DNA of 64,000 bases from Enorma sp964624825 (GCA_964624825.1 CAZUYD010000009.1:3607-67606); one strand, 5' to 3'. Positions 27,350-36,017 are shown, counted from the stretch's first letter. Translations and numbers: made by a program. Notes: generated by a model not told the origin, from the sequence alone.

Positions 27350-27400
27350 GAGCCGCCCCGTTCTTGGATTCTTTTCGTATTCAAGGAATGGGGGCGGCTC
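27350..27400. terminator. Long hairpin between convergent genes
   Basis: GAGCCGCCCC (27350-27359) pairs with GGGGCGGCTC (27391-27400); inside, CTTGGAT and ATTCAAG extend the stem. It lies between yigZ (plus) and the flavin/ferredoxin gene (minus) and could end both; T-tails are weak on each side. Confidence 0.6.
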
Positions 27401-27478
27401 TCGTTGTGCCAGAGCGGCGCGTCAGTCCGCAGCTATTGAGGTTCGCGTGCGGGGCTTAGCGTCCTCGCGTATCGACGT

Positions 27479-28162
27479 TCATGCATCGATTCCCTTGGAA
27501 ACCACCGCATCGACCGGGCACGCATGGAAACAGTTGCCGCACTCGTCGCATCGGTTGCCCTTGATGGAGTAGACATCGCCCGGGACGATTGCCTTATGGG
27601 TGCAGGCTTCGGCGCAGGAACCGCACGCGATGCACAAGTCGGGGTCGATGGTCAGCCCCGGTTTCACAAACGTATCGCCACCGAAGGCGAAGCGCTCGCG
27701 CTCGATTTTATGGTCACGATGGATCATGTTGAAGTCGTAGTCGTAGTACTCGCCATGGAAGCGTTCGAGCACGAACACGACGGTTTCGGGGTACTTGTTG
27801 ATATCGTAGACCGCCACGTTAAACATAGGATTCTGAGCTGCTTTCGCATCGACCTCATCCTGCGCGAGCTCGCGCACCGCGCCCGAGACGCGCACCATAT
27901 GGCCGGGCTTGAAGTGCGGCATGTTGTCATCGTCCCAGGTGCAATGCCCCTCGGTAAGCTCTGCCGAGACGCTGAGCACGCCGCCCTCCTTGAGCTGCCG
28001 GTAGAACGGTTTGACGCGCATGGTGCGCAGATAGAGTCCGTCATCGTCGTATGCGAAGAAGTGTGCGATGCGCGAGTCAACGCCTCCTGCGCCGTCGAGG
28101 GTGGCGAAGCTGCAGCAGCCCACCTCGTTGAATAACTCGTAGACCTCTTGCATGGTTTTCAT
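27479..28162 (-). CDS. Pyridoxamine 5'-phosphate oxidase-fold protein fused to a 2[4Fe-4S] ferredoxin domain
   Basis: 227 residues. The first 150 form a split-barrel flavin-binding fold (MQEVYELFNEVGCCSFATLDGAGG, VDSRIAHFFAYDDDGLYLRT, then GAVRELAQDEVDAKAAQNP). The C-terminal 60 residues hold two cluster motifs, CIACGSCAEACTHKAI and CDECGNCFHACPVDAVV, typical of bacterial 2[4Fe-4S] ferredoxins. This architecture suggests a flavoprotein oxidoreductase with its own electron relay; the substrate is unknown. The ribosome site on the minus strand is GAAGGGAAGG. It is a single-gene unit by spacing, 168 bases before the ATP-grasp gene stop. Confidence 0.82.
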   Translation of the reverse strand: MKTMQEVYELFNEVGCCSFATLDGAGGVDSRIAHFFAYDDDGLYLRTMRVKPFYRQLKEGGVLSVSAELTEGHCTWDDDNMPHFKPGHMVRVSGAVRELAQDEVDAKAAQNPMFNVAVYDINKYPETVVFVLERFHGEYYDYDFNMIHRDHKIERERFAFGGDTFVKPGLTIDPDLCIACGSCAEACTHKAIVPGDVYSIKGNRCDECGNCFHACPVDAVVSKGIDA

Positions 28163-28329
28163 GGTAGACCTTCCCTTCTACAGCCACCGTTCGTTTGGTG
28201 GCCCACATCGTTGGCATGCGTGCGGGCGCGCGGTGGCACGCATCTCTCGGTGGAATGCGAACCGACGCCTCTACGTTGGTGTGTGCATTGATCGATGCGC
28301 GTTCATTCGTGCGTGCACCTATGTGCCGT

Positions 28330-29283
28330 TCAGGTGTGCCTGCTCGGGGGTGGTATGCATACGTTGCGTGCACGCCAGCGTTCGGCGATATAGGCGGCAT
28401 GCTCGGCCATGAGGTCGAACCCTAGGAGCTCATCGCAGTCCTCCGAGACGTTGGAGACCGCGTTGGCATCGATGAACACAGGTGTTCCTTCAGCGGTTTC
28501 GATCACATCAAAGCTCCCAAGTTCGAAGCTGAGCGCATGTGCGGCCATCTCTGCCGCCGCGCGCACCGTGTCCGGACAGTCGGGGTAGGGTGCATAGGTT
28601 GATCCCACGTGATAGGAGGAGAGCCCGCCTGCGGCTATGCTTCGCTTGTTGATGTGCGCAACATGCTCGGCGACGATCTCGATGCGCGTGAGATATCCGG
28701 CTCTCGCCTCGATGAAATCCTCGACGATGAACGTTGTATCTGCGGGGGCGCAGGCGAGGAAATGCTTGGCTTCGGTTTCGGTGTGCAGCACCGCGGTGAG
28801 CGTCGAGCGCCCGCCGCAGTCCGGCTTGATGACGCAGGGGTAGTCGAGGTGCTCCACACGGAGCGCGGCGGGGGCAGAGCAGGCAAGCACACGAGGCACA
28901 GCGAGGCCCGCTTCGGTCAGGGCCTGCGTGGAGGCATGTTTGCTGATCTCGAAGCCGTGCGCGCGCCCTGGGTTGATGATGTCGATGCCGTGCTGCGGTG
29001 CCTCTTTGATTATTTCGGTCATATGCTGATGCGAGCGCGTATGGCCTCGTGCGCGCGCTGAAGCGAACACGCGGCTCACAAGAAGATTGCATCGCAGCGC
29101 TGCCGCGACAGCATCTGGCCGCTCCATGTCGATCAGGCGTACCGGACACCCCTGTGCCGAGAGTTCGGCCGCAAGCTTGAAGTCTGACCACTCGCTCGAT
29201 TCGTAAAGGATGCCGAGTCCTTGTTCCGTTGTGCGCATAGCGGTCTTCGGCTTGTGCGCCCCATGCGCGCCGCGCGCTGTCAT
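28330..29283 (-). CDS. ATP-grasp carboxylate-amine ligase
   Basis: 317 residues. The N-terminal third resembles a preATP-grasp domain; the ATP-grasp part has YPCVIKPDCGGRSTLTAVL and TTFIVEDFIEARAGYLTRIE for nucleotide binding and VFIDANAVSNVSEDCDELLG for metal binding. Such enzymes form amide bonds between a carboxylate and an amine through an acyl phosphate. ATG 29283 overlaps the stop of the ABC ATPase gene (ATGA), so it is the last gene of an amino-acid transport operon and may act on the imported compound. No sign of RimK, DdlA or PurK identity. Confidence 0.72.
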   Translation of the reverse strand: MTARGAHGAHKPKTAMRTTEQGLGILYESSEWSDFKLAAELSAQGCPVRLIDMERPDAVAAALRCNLLVSRVFASARARGHTRSHQHMTEIIKEAPQHGIDIINPGRAHGFEISKHASTQALTEAGLAVPRVLACSAPAALRVEHLDYPCVIKPDCGGRSTLTAVLHTETEAKHFLACAPADTTFIVEDFIEARAGYLTRIEIVAEHVAHINKRSIAAGGLSSYHVGSTYAPYPDCPDTVRAAAEMAAHALSFELGSFDVIETAEGTPVFIDANAVSNVSEDCDELLGFDLMAEHAAYIAERWRARNVCIPPPSRHT

Positions 29284-30014
29284 ACGCTCCACTCCAAGAG
29301 CTTGCTTATAAATCGCCTGAGCTCAGGCGTACGGGGGTCGTTGAACACCTGGGCGCTTTCGCCATATTCATGAAGTACGCCGCCATGCAGGAAGGCCACC
29401 TTGTCGCAAGCGCGCCGCGCGAAACCCATCTCGTGCGTCACCACTATGAACCGGGCGCCGTCTTGGCGCAGGTCATCCAGGATATCCAACACCTCGCTCG
29501 TATATTCCGGGTCGAGCGCGCTCGTCGGTTCGTCGAGCAGCAACAGGCGGGGGCGCGGCGCTACGGCGCGCGCGATGGCCACGCGTTGCTGCTGGCCTCC
29601 GGAAAGCTCTGAGGGCGGCTTCGAGGCCTCGTCACGTATGCCGAAGCGGTCGAGGAGCTCAAAAGCGCGGCGCCGAGCCTCTGGCTCATCGACGTCGTGC
29701 ACCGCTCGCAGCGGAAGGGTGATGTTGTCCAGGACGCTTAGGTGCTGAAAGAGGCCACCTTGCTGAAACACGAAGCCGAGCCGCGCCCGGTAGGCGGGAA
29801 GCGCCGCCTCGCGGTAATCGACCGTCTTCCCGTCGATGGCAACGGTACCTGCGGTAGGCGTAAGCAGCCCTGCAATGATGCGCAAAAACGTCGACTTACC
29901 GCCGCCTGAAGGGCCGATGATGGCGAGTGTGGTCACCTCATCGTCAAAGTCGATGCCGCGCAGCACCTCGCGCTCGCCGAAAGAGCGCCGGAGCCCTTGG
30001 ATACTAATGCGCAT
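29280..30014 (-). CDS. Amino-acid ABC transporter, ATP-binding protein
   Basis: A 244-residue polar amino acid transporter ATPase (GlnQ/HisP type). Walker A is GPSGGGKST, the Q-loop FVFQQGGLFQHLSVLDNITL, the signature LSGGQQQRVAIARA, Walker B RLLLLDEPTSALDPE and the switch VTHEMGF. The start MRISIQGLRRSFGE at 30014 is chosen because it gives the normal N-terminus; the longer frame reads an Arg/Ser-rich translation of the permease gene. It overlaps the permease by 11 bases. Confidence 0.94.
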   Translation of the reverse strand: MRISIQGLRRSFGEREVLRGIDFDDEVTTLAIIGPSGGGKSTFLRIIAGLLTPTAGTVAIDGKTVDYREAALPAYRARLGFVFQQGGLFQHLSVLDNITLPLRAVHDVDEPEARRRAFELLDRFGIRDEASKPPSELSGGQQQRVAIARAVAPRPRLLLLDEPTSALDPEYTSEVLDILDDLRQDGARFIVVTHEMGFARRACDKVAFLHGGVLHEYGESAQVFNDPRTPELRRFISKLLEWSV

Positions 30015-30798
30015 ACCCGAACCTCTTCTCGAACAATCGGCTGATGAAGGTGATGGGCAGCGTGAGCGCAAGGTAGAGCCCGCCCAACAGGAAATAGCAG
30101 CCGAAGAGGTTGAAGTTCGCCGCGCTGATCTCGCGCATGGTCTGGGTGAGCTCGATGACCGCGATGACCGAGAGCAGCGACGAATCCTTGATGACGCTGG
30201 CAAACTGTCCGGTTAGTGCGGGCAGGGTGCGCGCAACCATCTGCGGCACGATCACGTAGCGTACGGTTTGCATGCGGGTAAGGCCGACGGCGCGCGCCGC
30301 TTCAAGCTGCACCGAATCGAGGGAGAGCAGGCTCCCGCGAATAATCTCGGCGATGTAGGCCCCTTCAAAGATCGAGAGGATGGCCACGCCCGCCAGCAGA
30401 CGGTTGTCGATACCCCAAGCGGTGCCGATGATGTAGAAGAACAGGTAGATCTGCACGAGCAGCGGGGTGCCGCGGATGATCTTGACATAGAGGTCGCAGA
30501 GATAGCGCACCGCGAGCACGCGGCTTCCCTGTCCGAGCGCCACCGCGATGCCCCCGACCAGGCTCATCACAAGGCTCATGGCCGCGATTTGGACGGTTAG
30601 GGCGAATCCGTTCCAAATGCGCACGCGATACTGCCAGATGAAGCTGAAGTCGAGCTGCACGTCTACCATGATGAGCGATAGCCATACCAACGCGAGAACC
30701 GCCACGCACACGAGCAGGTAGTTCGCGAGCGCCCGGAGCAGCGGCGTCTGCCCGCTTGCGGGCGCGACGAACAGACGCCTGAGCGGCGATTGTTCCAT
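30004..30798 (-). CDS. Amino-acid ABC transporter, permease
   Basis: A 264-residue HisM/GlnP-type membrane protein. After a first helix (NYLLVCVAVLALVWLSLIMV) come a core with IWNGFALTVQIAAMSLVMSLVGGIAVAL, IIRGTPLLVQIYLFFYIIG, and the ATPase-contact EAA loop LEAARAVGLTRMQTVRYVIVPQ. GGAAGGAG on the minus strand precedes ATG 30798. Only one permease gene is present, so it probably works as a homodimer. Confidence 0.93.
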   Translation of the reverse strand: MEQSPLRRLFVAPASGQTPLLRALANYLLVCVAVLALVWLSLIMVDVQLDFSFIWQYRVRIWNGFALTVQIAAMSLVMSLVGGIAVALGQGSRVLAVRYLCDLYVKIIRGTPLLVQIYLFFYIIGTAWGIDNRLLAGVAILSIFEGAYIAEIIRGSLLSLDSVQLEAARAVGLTRMQTVRYVIVPQMVARTLPALTGQFASVIKDSSLLSVIAVIELTQTMREISAANFNLFGCYFLLGGLYLALTLPITFISRLFEKRFGYAH

Positions 30799-30865
30799 AG
30801 AGGCTCCTTCCGTGTGCGATACTGCGGCATCATGCGCGAGCGGCTGCTGGGACCGGTTCTTCGCG

Positions 30866-31747
30866 CTACTCATCGAAATCGAAGAACCAGCGGAAGCCGA
30901 GCTCGTCAAAGGCGGCCTTCTCGTCTGCCAGGTATCGTTGGGTCAGCGTGTCGAACGTGCCGTCTTCTTTGCATGCGGCGATGAACTCGTTGAGCTGCTC
31001 GCGCAGGTCGTCATCGCCCTTCGCAACGGCGATGCCCCAATACTCGGGGTTTTGGAAGGAGATGTAGATTGCATCGGTGGTGTCGGGGTTCGCCGCCTGA
31101 TTACGATAGATGGTGAGCTGGTCGTACAGGAAGCCGTCGGCGCTACCTTGAACCACCTCGGTCACGCAGGCGCTTTCGTCGGAAAGGCGCAAGATGTTCG
31201 CCTCGGTAAGGTTTGCCGTTGCGTAGACGTCGCCTGTGGAGCCGGTTTTTACCGCTACCGTCTTATCTGCTTGGTTGAGGTCATCGATCGATGCGATATT
31301 TGAAGAGCTATTTGCAAGGATTGCCAGCTGCGCGACCGCATAGGGGTCGGTGAAGTCCACCGTCTCCGCGCGCTCCTCGGTAATGGTCATCGAGCTCATG
31401 ACGCAGTCGGCGGCGCCGGTTTGAAGCGAGGGGATGAGGCCGTCCCACGCGGTGTTCTCGATGACCACATCGTAGCCATATGCAGCGCCGAAGTCATTCA
31501 TGAAGTCGACGCTCAGGCCAGCGGGATTGCCATCATCGTCTTTGGTTTCAAATGGCGGATAGGCGAGCTCCATCGCGACGGTGAGCGTGCCGTTTGACGC
31601 CGTGCTCGCGTTGTTGGCGCTTCCGGATGCACTCCCGTCGTCCGAGCTTGAGCTTGAGCAGGCGGTGAGGGCGCTCGCGCTCGCCAGCGCGACGACGCCT
31701 GCCGCCGCCTTGAGTACGCTTCTCCGGTCGTAGGATGCGTTATACAT
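30866..31747 (-). CDS. Amino-acid ABC transporter, substrate-binding lipoprotein
   Basis: A 293-residue periplasmic-binding-protein family 3 lipoprotein. The signal peptide has a twin-arginine-like DRRSVLK and a lipobox ending LTAC with lipid-bearing Cys30, then a Ser/Asp/Gly linker. The core starts GTLTVAMELAYPPFETKDDDG and has AWDGLIPSLQTGAADCVMSSMTITEERAE and VAVKTGSTGD, the ligand-binding motifs of polar amino acid receptors. The ligand is not predictable. It is the first structural gene after the MarR gene, 47 bases downstream of it. Confidence 0.93.
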   Translation of the reverse strand: MYNASYDRRSVLKAAAGVVALASASALTACSSSSSDDGSASGSANNASTASNGTLTVAMELAYPPFETKDDDGNPAGLSVDFMNDFGAAYGYDVVIENTAWDGLIPSLQTGAADCVMSSMTITEERAETVDFTDPYAVAQLAILANSSSNIASIDDLNQADKTVAVKTGSTGDVYATANLTEANILRLSDESACVTEVVQGSADGFLYDQLTIYRNQAANPDTTDAIYISFQNPEYWGIAVAKGDDDLREQLNEFIAACKEDGTFDTLTQRYLADEKAAFDELGFRWFFDFDE

Positions 31748-31794
31748 GGTTTTCCCTTCTTCTTTGTCGGCTGTTTTTGGACTGCGTGGGCTTG

Positions 31795-32274
31795 CTACTG
31801 CGTAGGCTTGTTCTCGTTCGAGTCTGCTCGGCAGGGCTTGATCGCTTCTGCGGCAGTGCGGAAATTCTGCTGGATGCGCTCGAGCACCGCCTGGGTCGTT
31901 GCAAGATCGTCGATGGAGATGCCCGCGTCCTGTGCATCGCGCAGGCGGTCGGATATCTCGAGAAAGCGTCCGTGCAGCTCACGTCCCTGTTCGGTGAGCG
32001 ATACCACGACGGCGCGCCGATCCGTGCGTGCGCGTGCGGTCGTTACGTATCCCTGCGCGGCAAGCTTCTTGACGAGGGCGGTAACGGTTGAGGGATCGCG
32101 GTCCACGCGTCGTGCAAGGTCGCGCATAGCGAGTCCGTCTTGCTGGAAGAGCTGCATGAGAATGTCGCCGTGCGAGGTCACGAGATTGCACAGCCCCGCT
32201 TCCTGCATGAGTAGGATGAGGAAGCGATTCGCCTGGGCAAGCGTGCGCGACAGCAGGGAGATGGTGTTATCCAT
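31795..32274 (-). CDS. MarR family transcriptional regulator, probable autoregulator of the ABC operon
   Basis: A 159-residue winged-helix repressor: SHGDILMQLFQQDGLAMRDLARRVDRDPSTVTALVKKLAAQGYVTTARARTDRRAVVVSLTEQG is the typical recognition helix and wing (DRR-AVVVSLT). GGAGGATCC on the minus strand precedes the start. It heads the operon marR, binding protein, permease, ATPase, ATP-grasp, and its own promoter carries palindromic sites at 32315-32351 that it probably binds. A decayed efflux gene lies divergently next to it, a common MarR setting. Confidence 0.88.
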   Translation of the reverse strand: MDNTISLLSRTLAQANRFLILLMQEAGLCNLVTSHGDILMQLFQQDGLAMRDLARRVDRDPSTVTALVKKLAAQGYVTTARARTDRRAVVVSLTEQGRELHGRFLEISDRLRDAQDAGISIDDLATTQAVLERIQQNFRTAAEAIKPCRADSNENKPTQ

Positions 32275-32314
32275 GGGGATCCTCCAGTGCAAACCGAACA
32301 TTGCAGAGTAGAAG

Positions 32315-32351
32315 CTTTGATATCAAAGTATAAACATGGATATCAAAGTAT
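32315..32351. promoter_or_regulatory. MarR operator pair
   Basis: CTTTGATATCAAAG at 32315-32328 is a perfect 14-base palindrome covering the -10 end and start point. The 13-mer GATATCAAAGTAT occurs at 32319-32331 and again at 32339-32351, exactly 20 bases apart (two helix turns), with the second copy inside the promoter spacer. Binding of two dimers on one face would block the promoter. Confidence 0.72.
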
Positions 32352-32355
32352 TCAA
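32327..32355 (-). promoter_or_regulatory. Promoter of the marR/ABC operon
   Basis: On the minus strand TTGAAT (32355-32350) and TATACT (32332-32327) are separated by exactly 17 bases, a near-consensus promoter giving a leader of about 45 bases. Confidence 0.78.
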
Positions 32356-32429
32356 TCATCAAAATGCAGACTTGCGATGTTCTTCACTCGAGCGTTGCAA
32401 GAATTGAGCGTTGCAGAATTCAAGCATTG

Positions 32430-32953
32430 TAAATGCTGCGCGCTCGTATGTCACCGCAGCTGCTCTGTCCTAATCGGAGCTTAGGTACTCTAAATCGCTT
32501 GCGCCTTATTCGCCTTCTCCTATCCGCAGCGACGGTTCTTTGCTTGCGGGCTCTTCGAGACGGTGCCTGTCGTTTGCTTCGTGTCTCATCGTCTCTGTGC
32601 GCACACCGGCCTTTGCCGCACTGGTTGCGGGGCGCGTCATCCAGGGCGTTGCGGGCGGTATTGCTCGGACGTTTCTCTCCAGCATTGCGTTCGCGCAGCC
32701 ACCCTTTGAACAGATGATTTGGCAGGTTCGGTGTTTTCACCCTTTTCGGTCGCATCGCCGATCTCACCGGCATCTTTATCTCCATCCTGGTCGGCAGCAC
32801 ACCTATCATCATCGCAACGGAATCATGGCGCTTACGGGTATAGCGCTTCCCGTGTTCGACATCGCCGTGCTCTACGCAATCCGTGCGCTTGCCGTCATCA
32901 TCATTCCCTGCACCGTGGCGGCGCGTTTAACCAAGCGCAAAACGGCGAGCTAA
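32430..32953 (+). pseudogene. Remnant of an MFS (DHA2-type) drug efflux transporter
   Basis: Pieces of one membrane protein are spread over at least two frames. PAFAALVAGRVIQGVAGGIAR (from about 32607) matches the MFS motif of EmrB/QacA transporters; around 32735 another frame reads FTLFGRIADLTGIFISIL, interrupted by a TAG, and the last segment VLYAIRALAVIIIPCTVAARLTKRK returns to the first frame and ends at 32953. The total is far shorter than the usual 450-500 residues. It lies divergent from a MarR gene, the typical partner of such pumps. Broken by frameshifts and deletions. Confidence 0.6.
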
Positions 32954-33154
32954 CCAATCCTTGCCATTTCACTGGATGCCGATGGCGTCGGCTCCCTTGT
33001 TCCGTGCAGGCTGAGCATCACCGCATTCTTTCACCTCTGTTACAAGCGTACCGACCCTTCTATCGTACGGCTCTATGGGGTATGCTTAACTGTCATGTGT
33101 CGGCGCGCAATGCGATGTCGGCGTCGGACATCCGCGAGCACAAAGGAGCGTTTC

Positions 33155-34435
33155 ATGAGTGAGCATATCGGCACCACCTGTGTACAGGGCGGCTACCGTC
33201 CAGGCGATGGCGAGCCCCGTCAGGTGCCTATCTATCAGTCGACTACCTGGAAATACGATACGTCCGAGCATATGGGTCGGCTGTTCGACTTAGAGGAGTC
33301 CGGGTATTTTTACACCCGCTTGCAGAATCCCACGAACGATTATGTGGCGGCGAAGATTACCGAACTCGAGGGCGGCGCGGCCGGCATGCTCACAAGCTCC
33401 GGGCAAGCGGCAAACTTCTTCGCGCTTTTCAACATCGCCGGGGCAGGCGATCATGTTGTGGCGTGCTCGGCCATCTACGGTGGCACGTACAACCTCATCG
33501 CCCACACCATGGAGCGCATGGGCATCGAGAGCACCTTTGTGGCGCCCGACTGCTCAGACGAGGAGCTCGAGGCCGCATTTCGTTCGAACACGCGTGCCGT
33601 CTTCGGTGAGACCGTCGCGAACCCCTCGCTCGACGTGCTCGATATCGAGCGCTTCGCCGCCGCCGCGCATGCCCATGGCGTGCCGCTCATCGTGGACAAC
33701 ACGTTTCCCACGCCGGTGCTCTGCCGACCCATCGAATGGGGCGCGGACATCGTGACCCATTCCACCACCAAGTACATGGATGGCCATGGCGCGGGCGTGG
33801 GCGGCGCGATCGTGGATTCGGGCAACTTCGACTGGGATGCGCATGCCGACAAGTTCCCCGGGCTCACCACGCCGGACGAGACCTACCATGGCATCACCTA
33901 TACCCAGAAATTCGGCCAGGCGGGAGCCTTCATCACCAAGGCGACAGCGCAGCTTATGCGCGACCTCGGTTCCATTCAATCTCCCCAAAACGCGTATCTG
34001 CTCAACTTGGGGCTCGAAAGCTTGCATCTGCGCATGCCGCAGCACGTGAAGAACGGCCAGGCCATGGCGGAGTTTCTGCACGATCATCCGAAGGTGCGCT
34101 TCGTGAAGTACCCTGGTTTGCCCGATGACCCCTGGCACGAGTTGGCGCAAAAGTACCTGCCGAACGGCTCCTGCGGTGTTGTGAGCTTCGGCTTTACAGG
34201 GGGACGCGCGGCAGCGGAGGCCTTCATGAAGAACCTGAGCGTGGCGCAGATCGCTACCCATGTGGCCGATGCGCGCACCTGCGTGCTGCACCCCGCAAAC
34301 GCCACGCATCGTCAGATGACGGATTCCGAGCTTGAGGCCGCGGGCATCGCTCCCGATATGGTGCGTTTTTCCTGCGGCATCGAGGATACCGAGGATCTTA
34401 TCGCAGATGTCGCGCAGGCGCTTGACGCCTGCTAG
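33155..34435 (+). CDS. metY: O-acetylhomoserine aminocarboxypropyltransferase / cysteine synthase
   Basis: A 426-residue Cys/Met-metabolism PLP enzyme that makes homocysteine from O-acetylhomoserine and sulfide. The start MSEHIGTTCVQGGYRPGDGEPRQVPIYQSTTWKY and YFYTRLQNPTNDYVAAKITELEGG are typical of MetY; HSTTKYMDGHGAGVGG holds the PLP lysine, and QSPQNAYLLNLGLESLHLRM is the family's active-site segment. AAAGGAG at 33142-33148 precedes ATG 33155. A TATGCT at 33081 may be its -10. No SAM riboswitch fold was recognised upstream. Confidence 0.93.
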   Translation: MSEHIGTTCVQGGYRPGDGEPRQVPIYQSTTWKYDTSEHMGRLFDLEESGYFYTRLQNPTNDYVAAKITELEGGAAGMLTSSGQAANFFALFNIAGAGDHVVACSAIYGGTYNLIAHTMERMGIESTFVAPDCSDEELEAAFRSNTRAVFGETVANPSLDVLDIERFAAAAHAHGVPLIVDNTFPTPVLCRPIEWGADIVTHSTTKYMDGHGAGVGGAIVDSGNFDWDAHADKFPGLTTPDETYHGITYTQKFGQAGAFITKATAQLMRDLGSIQSPQNAYLLNLGLESLHLRMPQHVKNGQAMAEFLHDHPKVRFVKYPGLPDDPWHELAQKYLPNGSCGVVSFGFTGGRAAAEAFMKNLSVAQIATHVADARTCVLHPANATHRQMTDSELEAAGIAPDMVRFSCGIEDTEDLIADVAQALDAC

Positions 34436-34459
34436 AGCGCATGGCCGCAGGCGGCACGG

Positions 34460-35509
34460 CTATTTGCTGCCGATTGGCTTCAGCACGGTGAGCGCGCCGG
34501 GGAGGATTTCAATTTCGACCCGGTGCGCCACGATGCGCTCGCCGTCTGCCTGTATGGGGTACGTGTCGTCTTCAAAAGCAAGTTCGATGCGCTTTGCGCG
34601 CCGCATCGAAATGAGGCGGGAACCCAGATGGTTTCCTCCCTTCGCGCGGAGCAGCACGCTGAGCGCACCGATTCGCGTGGTGCGCCCGCTGGCATAGCAG
34701 AGGTCGAGGAAGCCGTCGGTCGGATCGGCTTCTGGGCAGATGCGAAACCCCGATCCATAGGTTGGCCCAAGCTGCACCGCCATGAAGAACACCTCTGTGC
34801 GAAGAGGGCCTTCGTCGTCGATGCAAGCGGTGATGGGAAACGTGCGAAAGCGTCGCGCAAGGACCTCGAGTCCGCTGGCGAAATACAACGGCGCTCCGGA
34901 AAGAGGCAGCATCCTCCGCAGGTCGAACGTTCCCAACGCGATCGCGGCGTCCAGCCCAAACGAAAATGATTGAATAACGTATTCCGTCTCGACGTGCGCG
35001 GCGCGGAGTGTTTCGGAGCGATCTGCCGAGCTGTCCGCAGCATCAGACAACGTCGCCTCATGCGGTGTGCGCGTGCCGGGCTCGAACTGAATCCGCCCCA
35101 CATCGAAGGGGATGCGCTCGCACGCTAGGTACTGCGCAAAGCGTTCGCCGCTGAAATCTTGCAAGCCGAGCGTCCGGGCAAAATCGTTGCCCGAGCCAAC
35201 GGGGATGACGCCAAGCGCGGGGCGTGATGCCGCATCAATGTCCATCAGTCCGTTGGCTGCCTCATGAACCACGCCATCGCCGCCGAGTGCGAGCACGGTG
35301 CTGAACCCTTGCGCGCATCGTGCGATCTCTGTCGCATGACCTGAATGCTCGGTGTAGATGAGTTCAAAGGAATCGACCAAATGATGCCGACGCGAAAGAA
35401 AGCGCTTGAGCTGTTCGGCGACGTGTCTGCTCGCCCCCGCTTTCGCAGCAGGGTTCGCAATGACGAGCGTAGATCCCAGGAAGCCTGGAGCGGGTGCAGG
35501 TGAGGTCAT
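34460..35509 (-). CDS. Diacylglycerol/lipid kinase family protein
   Basis: A 349-residue protein of the DAGK catalytic superfamily (YegS/DgkB/BmrU). VIANPAAKAG near residue 17, LALGGDGVVHEAANGLM with the nucleotide GGDG loop, and GVIPVGSGNDFARTLGL are the diagnostic motifs; a long beta-sandwich domain follows. Members phosphorylate diacylglycerol or related lipids. Some bacterial members recycle diacylglycerol released by wall polymer synthesis; which substrate applies here cannot be told. No close operon partners; it converges with metY. Confidence 0.88.
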   Translation of the reverse strand: MTSPAPAPGFLGSTLVIANPAAKAGASRHVAEQLKRFLSRRHHLVDSFELIYTEHSGHATEIARCAQGFSTVLALGGDGVVHEAANGLMDIDAASRPALGVIPVGSGNDFARTLGLQDFSGERFAQYLACERIPFDVGRIQFEPGTRTPHEATLSDAADSSADRSETLRAAHVETEYVIQSFSFGLDAAIALGTFDLRRMLPLSGAPLYFASGLEVLARRFRTFPITACIDDEGPLRTEVFFMAVQLGPTYGSGFRICPEADPTDGFLDLCYASGRTTRIGALSVLLRAKGGNHLGSRLISMRRAKRIELAFEDDTYPIQADGERIVAHRVEIEILPGALTVLKPIGSK

Positions 35510-35773
35510 GCTAGATCACCGACCGGTTTGCGTGCAGCAATGCGTTGCATTTTTGAAGGGCGCCGTTTTGCGCAGGCGAGTTGCCATGCGATTTGTTTGT
35601 GCGGTTGCGTCCATCGTGTCCCGCTCCCTTCTGGCATGCATGTGCCGCAATTATACCGTGCGCATGCTGCGTGGCGACACGCGTTGTGTATGACGCGCAA
35701 ACTTCGATAGGGCAGGCGGGCGTCATGGACGCTCTGAGATTAGCGCTTTTTCAAATCGTCCCAATCACGGCTG

Positions 35774-35802
35774 TTGCTCGATGGTCGCAAAACCCCTATA
35801 AT
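35774..35802 (+). promoter_or_regulatory. Promoter of the tRNA-Pro/tRNA-Gly unit
   Basis: TTGCTC at 35774-35779 and a consensus TATAAT at 35797-35802 are spaced by 17 bases and lie 15 bases before the first tRNA. Confidence 0.85.
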
Positions 35803-35817
35803 GCTTGCTCTGGACGT

Positions 35818-35894
35818 CGGGACGTGGCGCAGTCTGGTAGCGCGCGTGCTTTGGGAGCACGATGCCGCAGGTTCGAATCCTGTCGTCCCGACCA
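35818..35894 (+). tRNA. tRNA-Pro (anticodon TGG)
   Basis: Acceptor arms CGGGACG and CGTCCCG, anticodon stem CGTGC/GCACG with loop TTTGGGA giving anticodon TGG, T-arm with GGTTCGAATCC, and an encoded CCA at 35892-35894. Confidence 0.95.
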
Positions 35895-35898
35895 CATC

Positions 35899-35972
35899 GC
35901 GGGCGTAGTTCAATGGTAGAACCCCAGCCTTCCAAGCTGATGACGCGGGTTCGATTCCCGTCGCCCGCTCCA
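35899..35972 (+). tRNA. tRNA-Gly (anticodon TCC)
   Basis: Acceptor arms GCGGGCG and CGCCCGC, short D-arm AGTTCAATGGT, anticodon loop CTTCCAA giving TCC, T-arm GGTTCGATTCC, encoded CCA at 35970-35972. Only 4 bases after tRNA-Pro, so cotranscribed. Confidence 0.95.
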
Positions 35973-35981
35973 GAAAAGATG

Positions 35982-36016
35982 GCAGCTCAGAGTAATGAGA
36001 CTCTGAGCTGCTTTTT
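35982..36016 (+). terminator. Terminator of the tRNA pair
   Basis: Perfect 11-base-pair stem, GCAGCTCAGAG (35982-35992) and CTCTGAGCTGC (36001-36011), loop of 8, then TTTTT. Confidence 0.93.
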
Positions 36017-36017
36017 C

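Noticed and set aside
32954..33154. SAM riboswitch upstream of metY
   Set aside because: No SAM-I, SAM-II or SAM-IV core sequence could be recognised in the 200-base leader.
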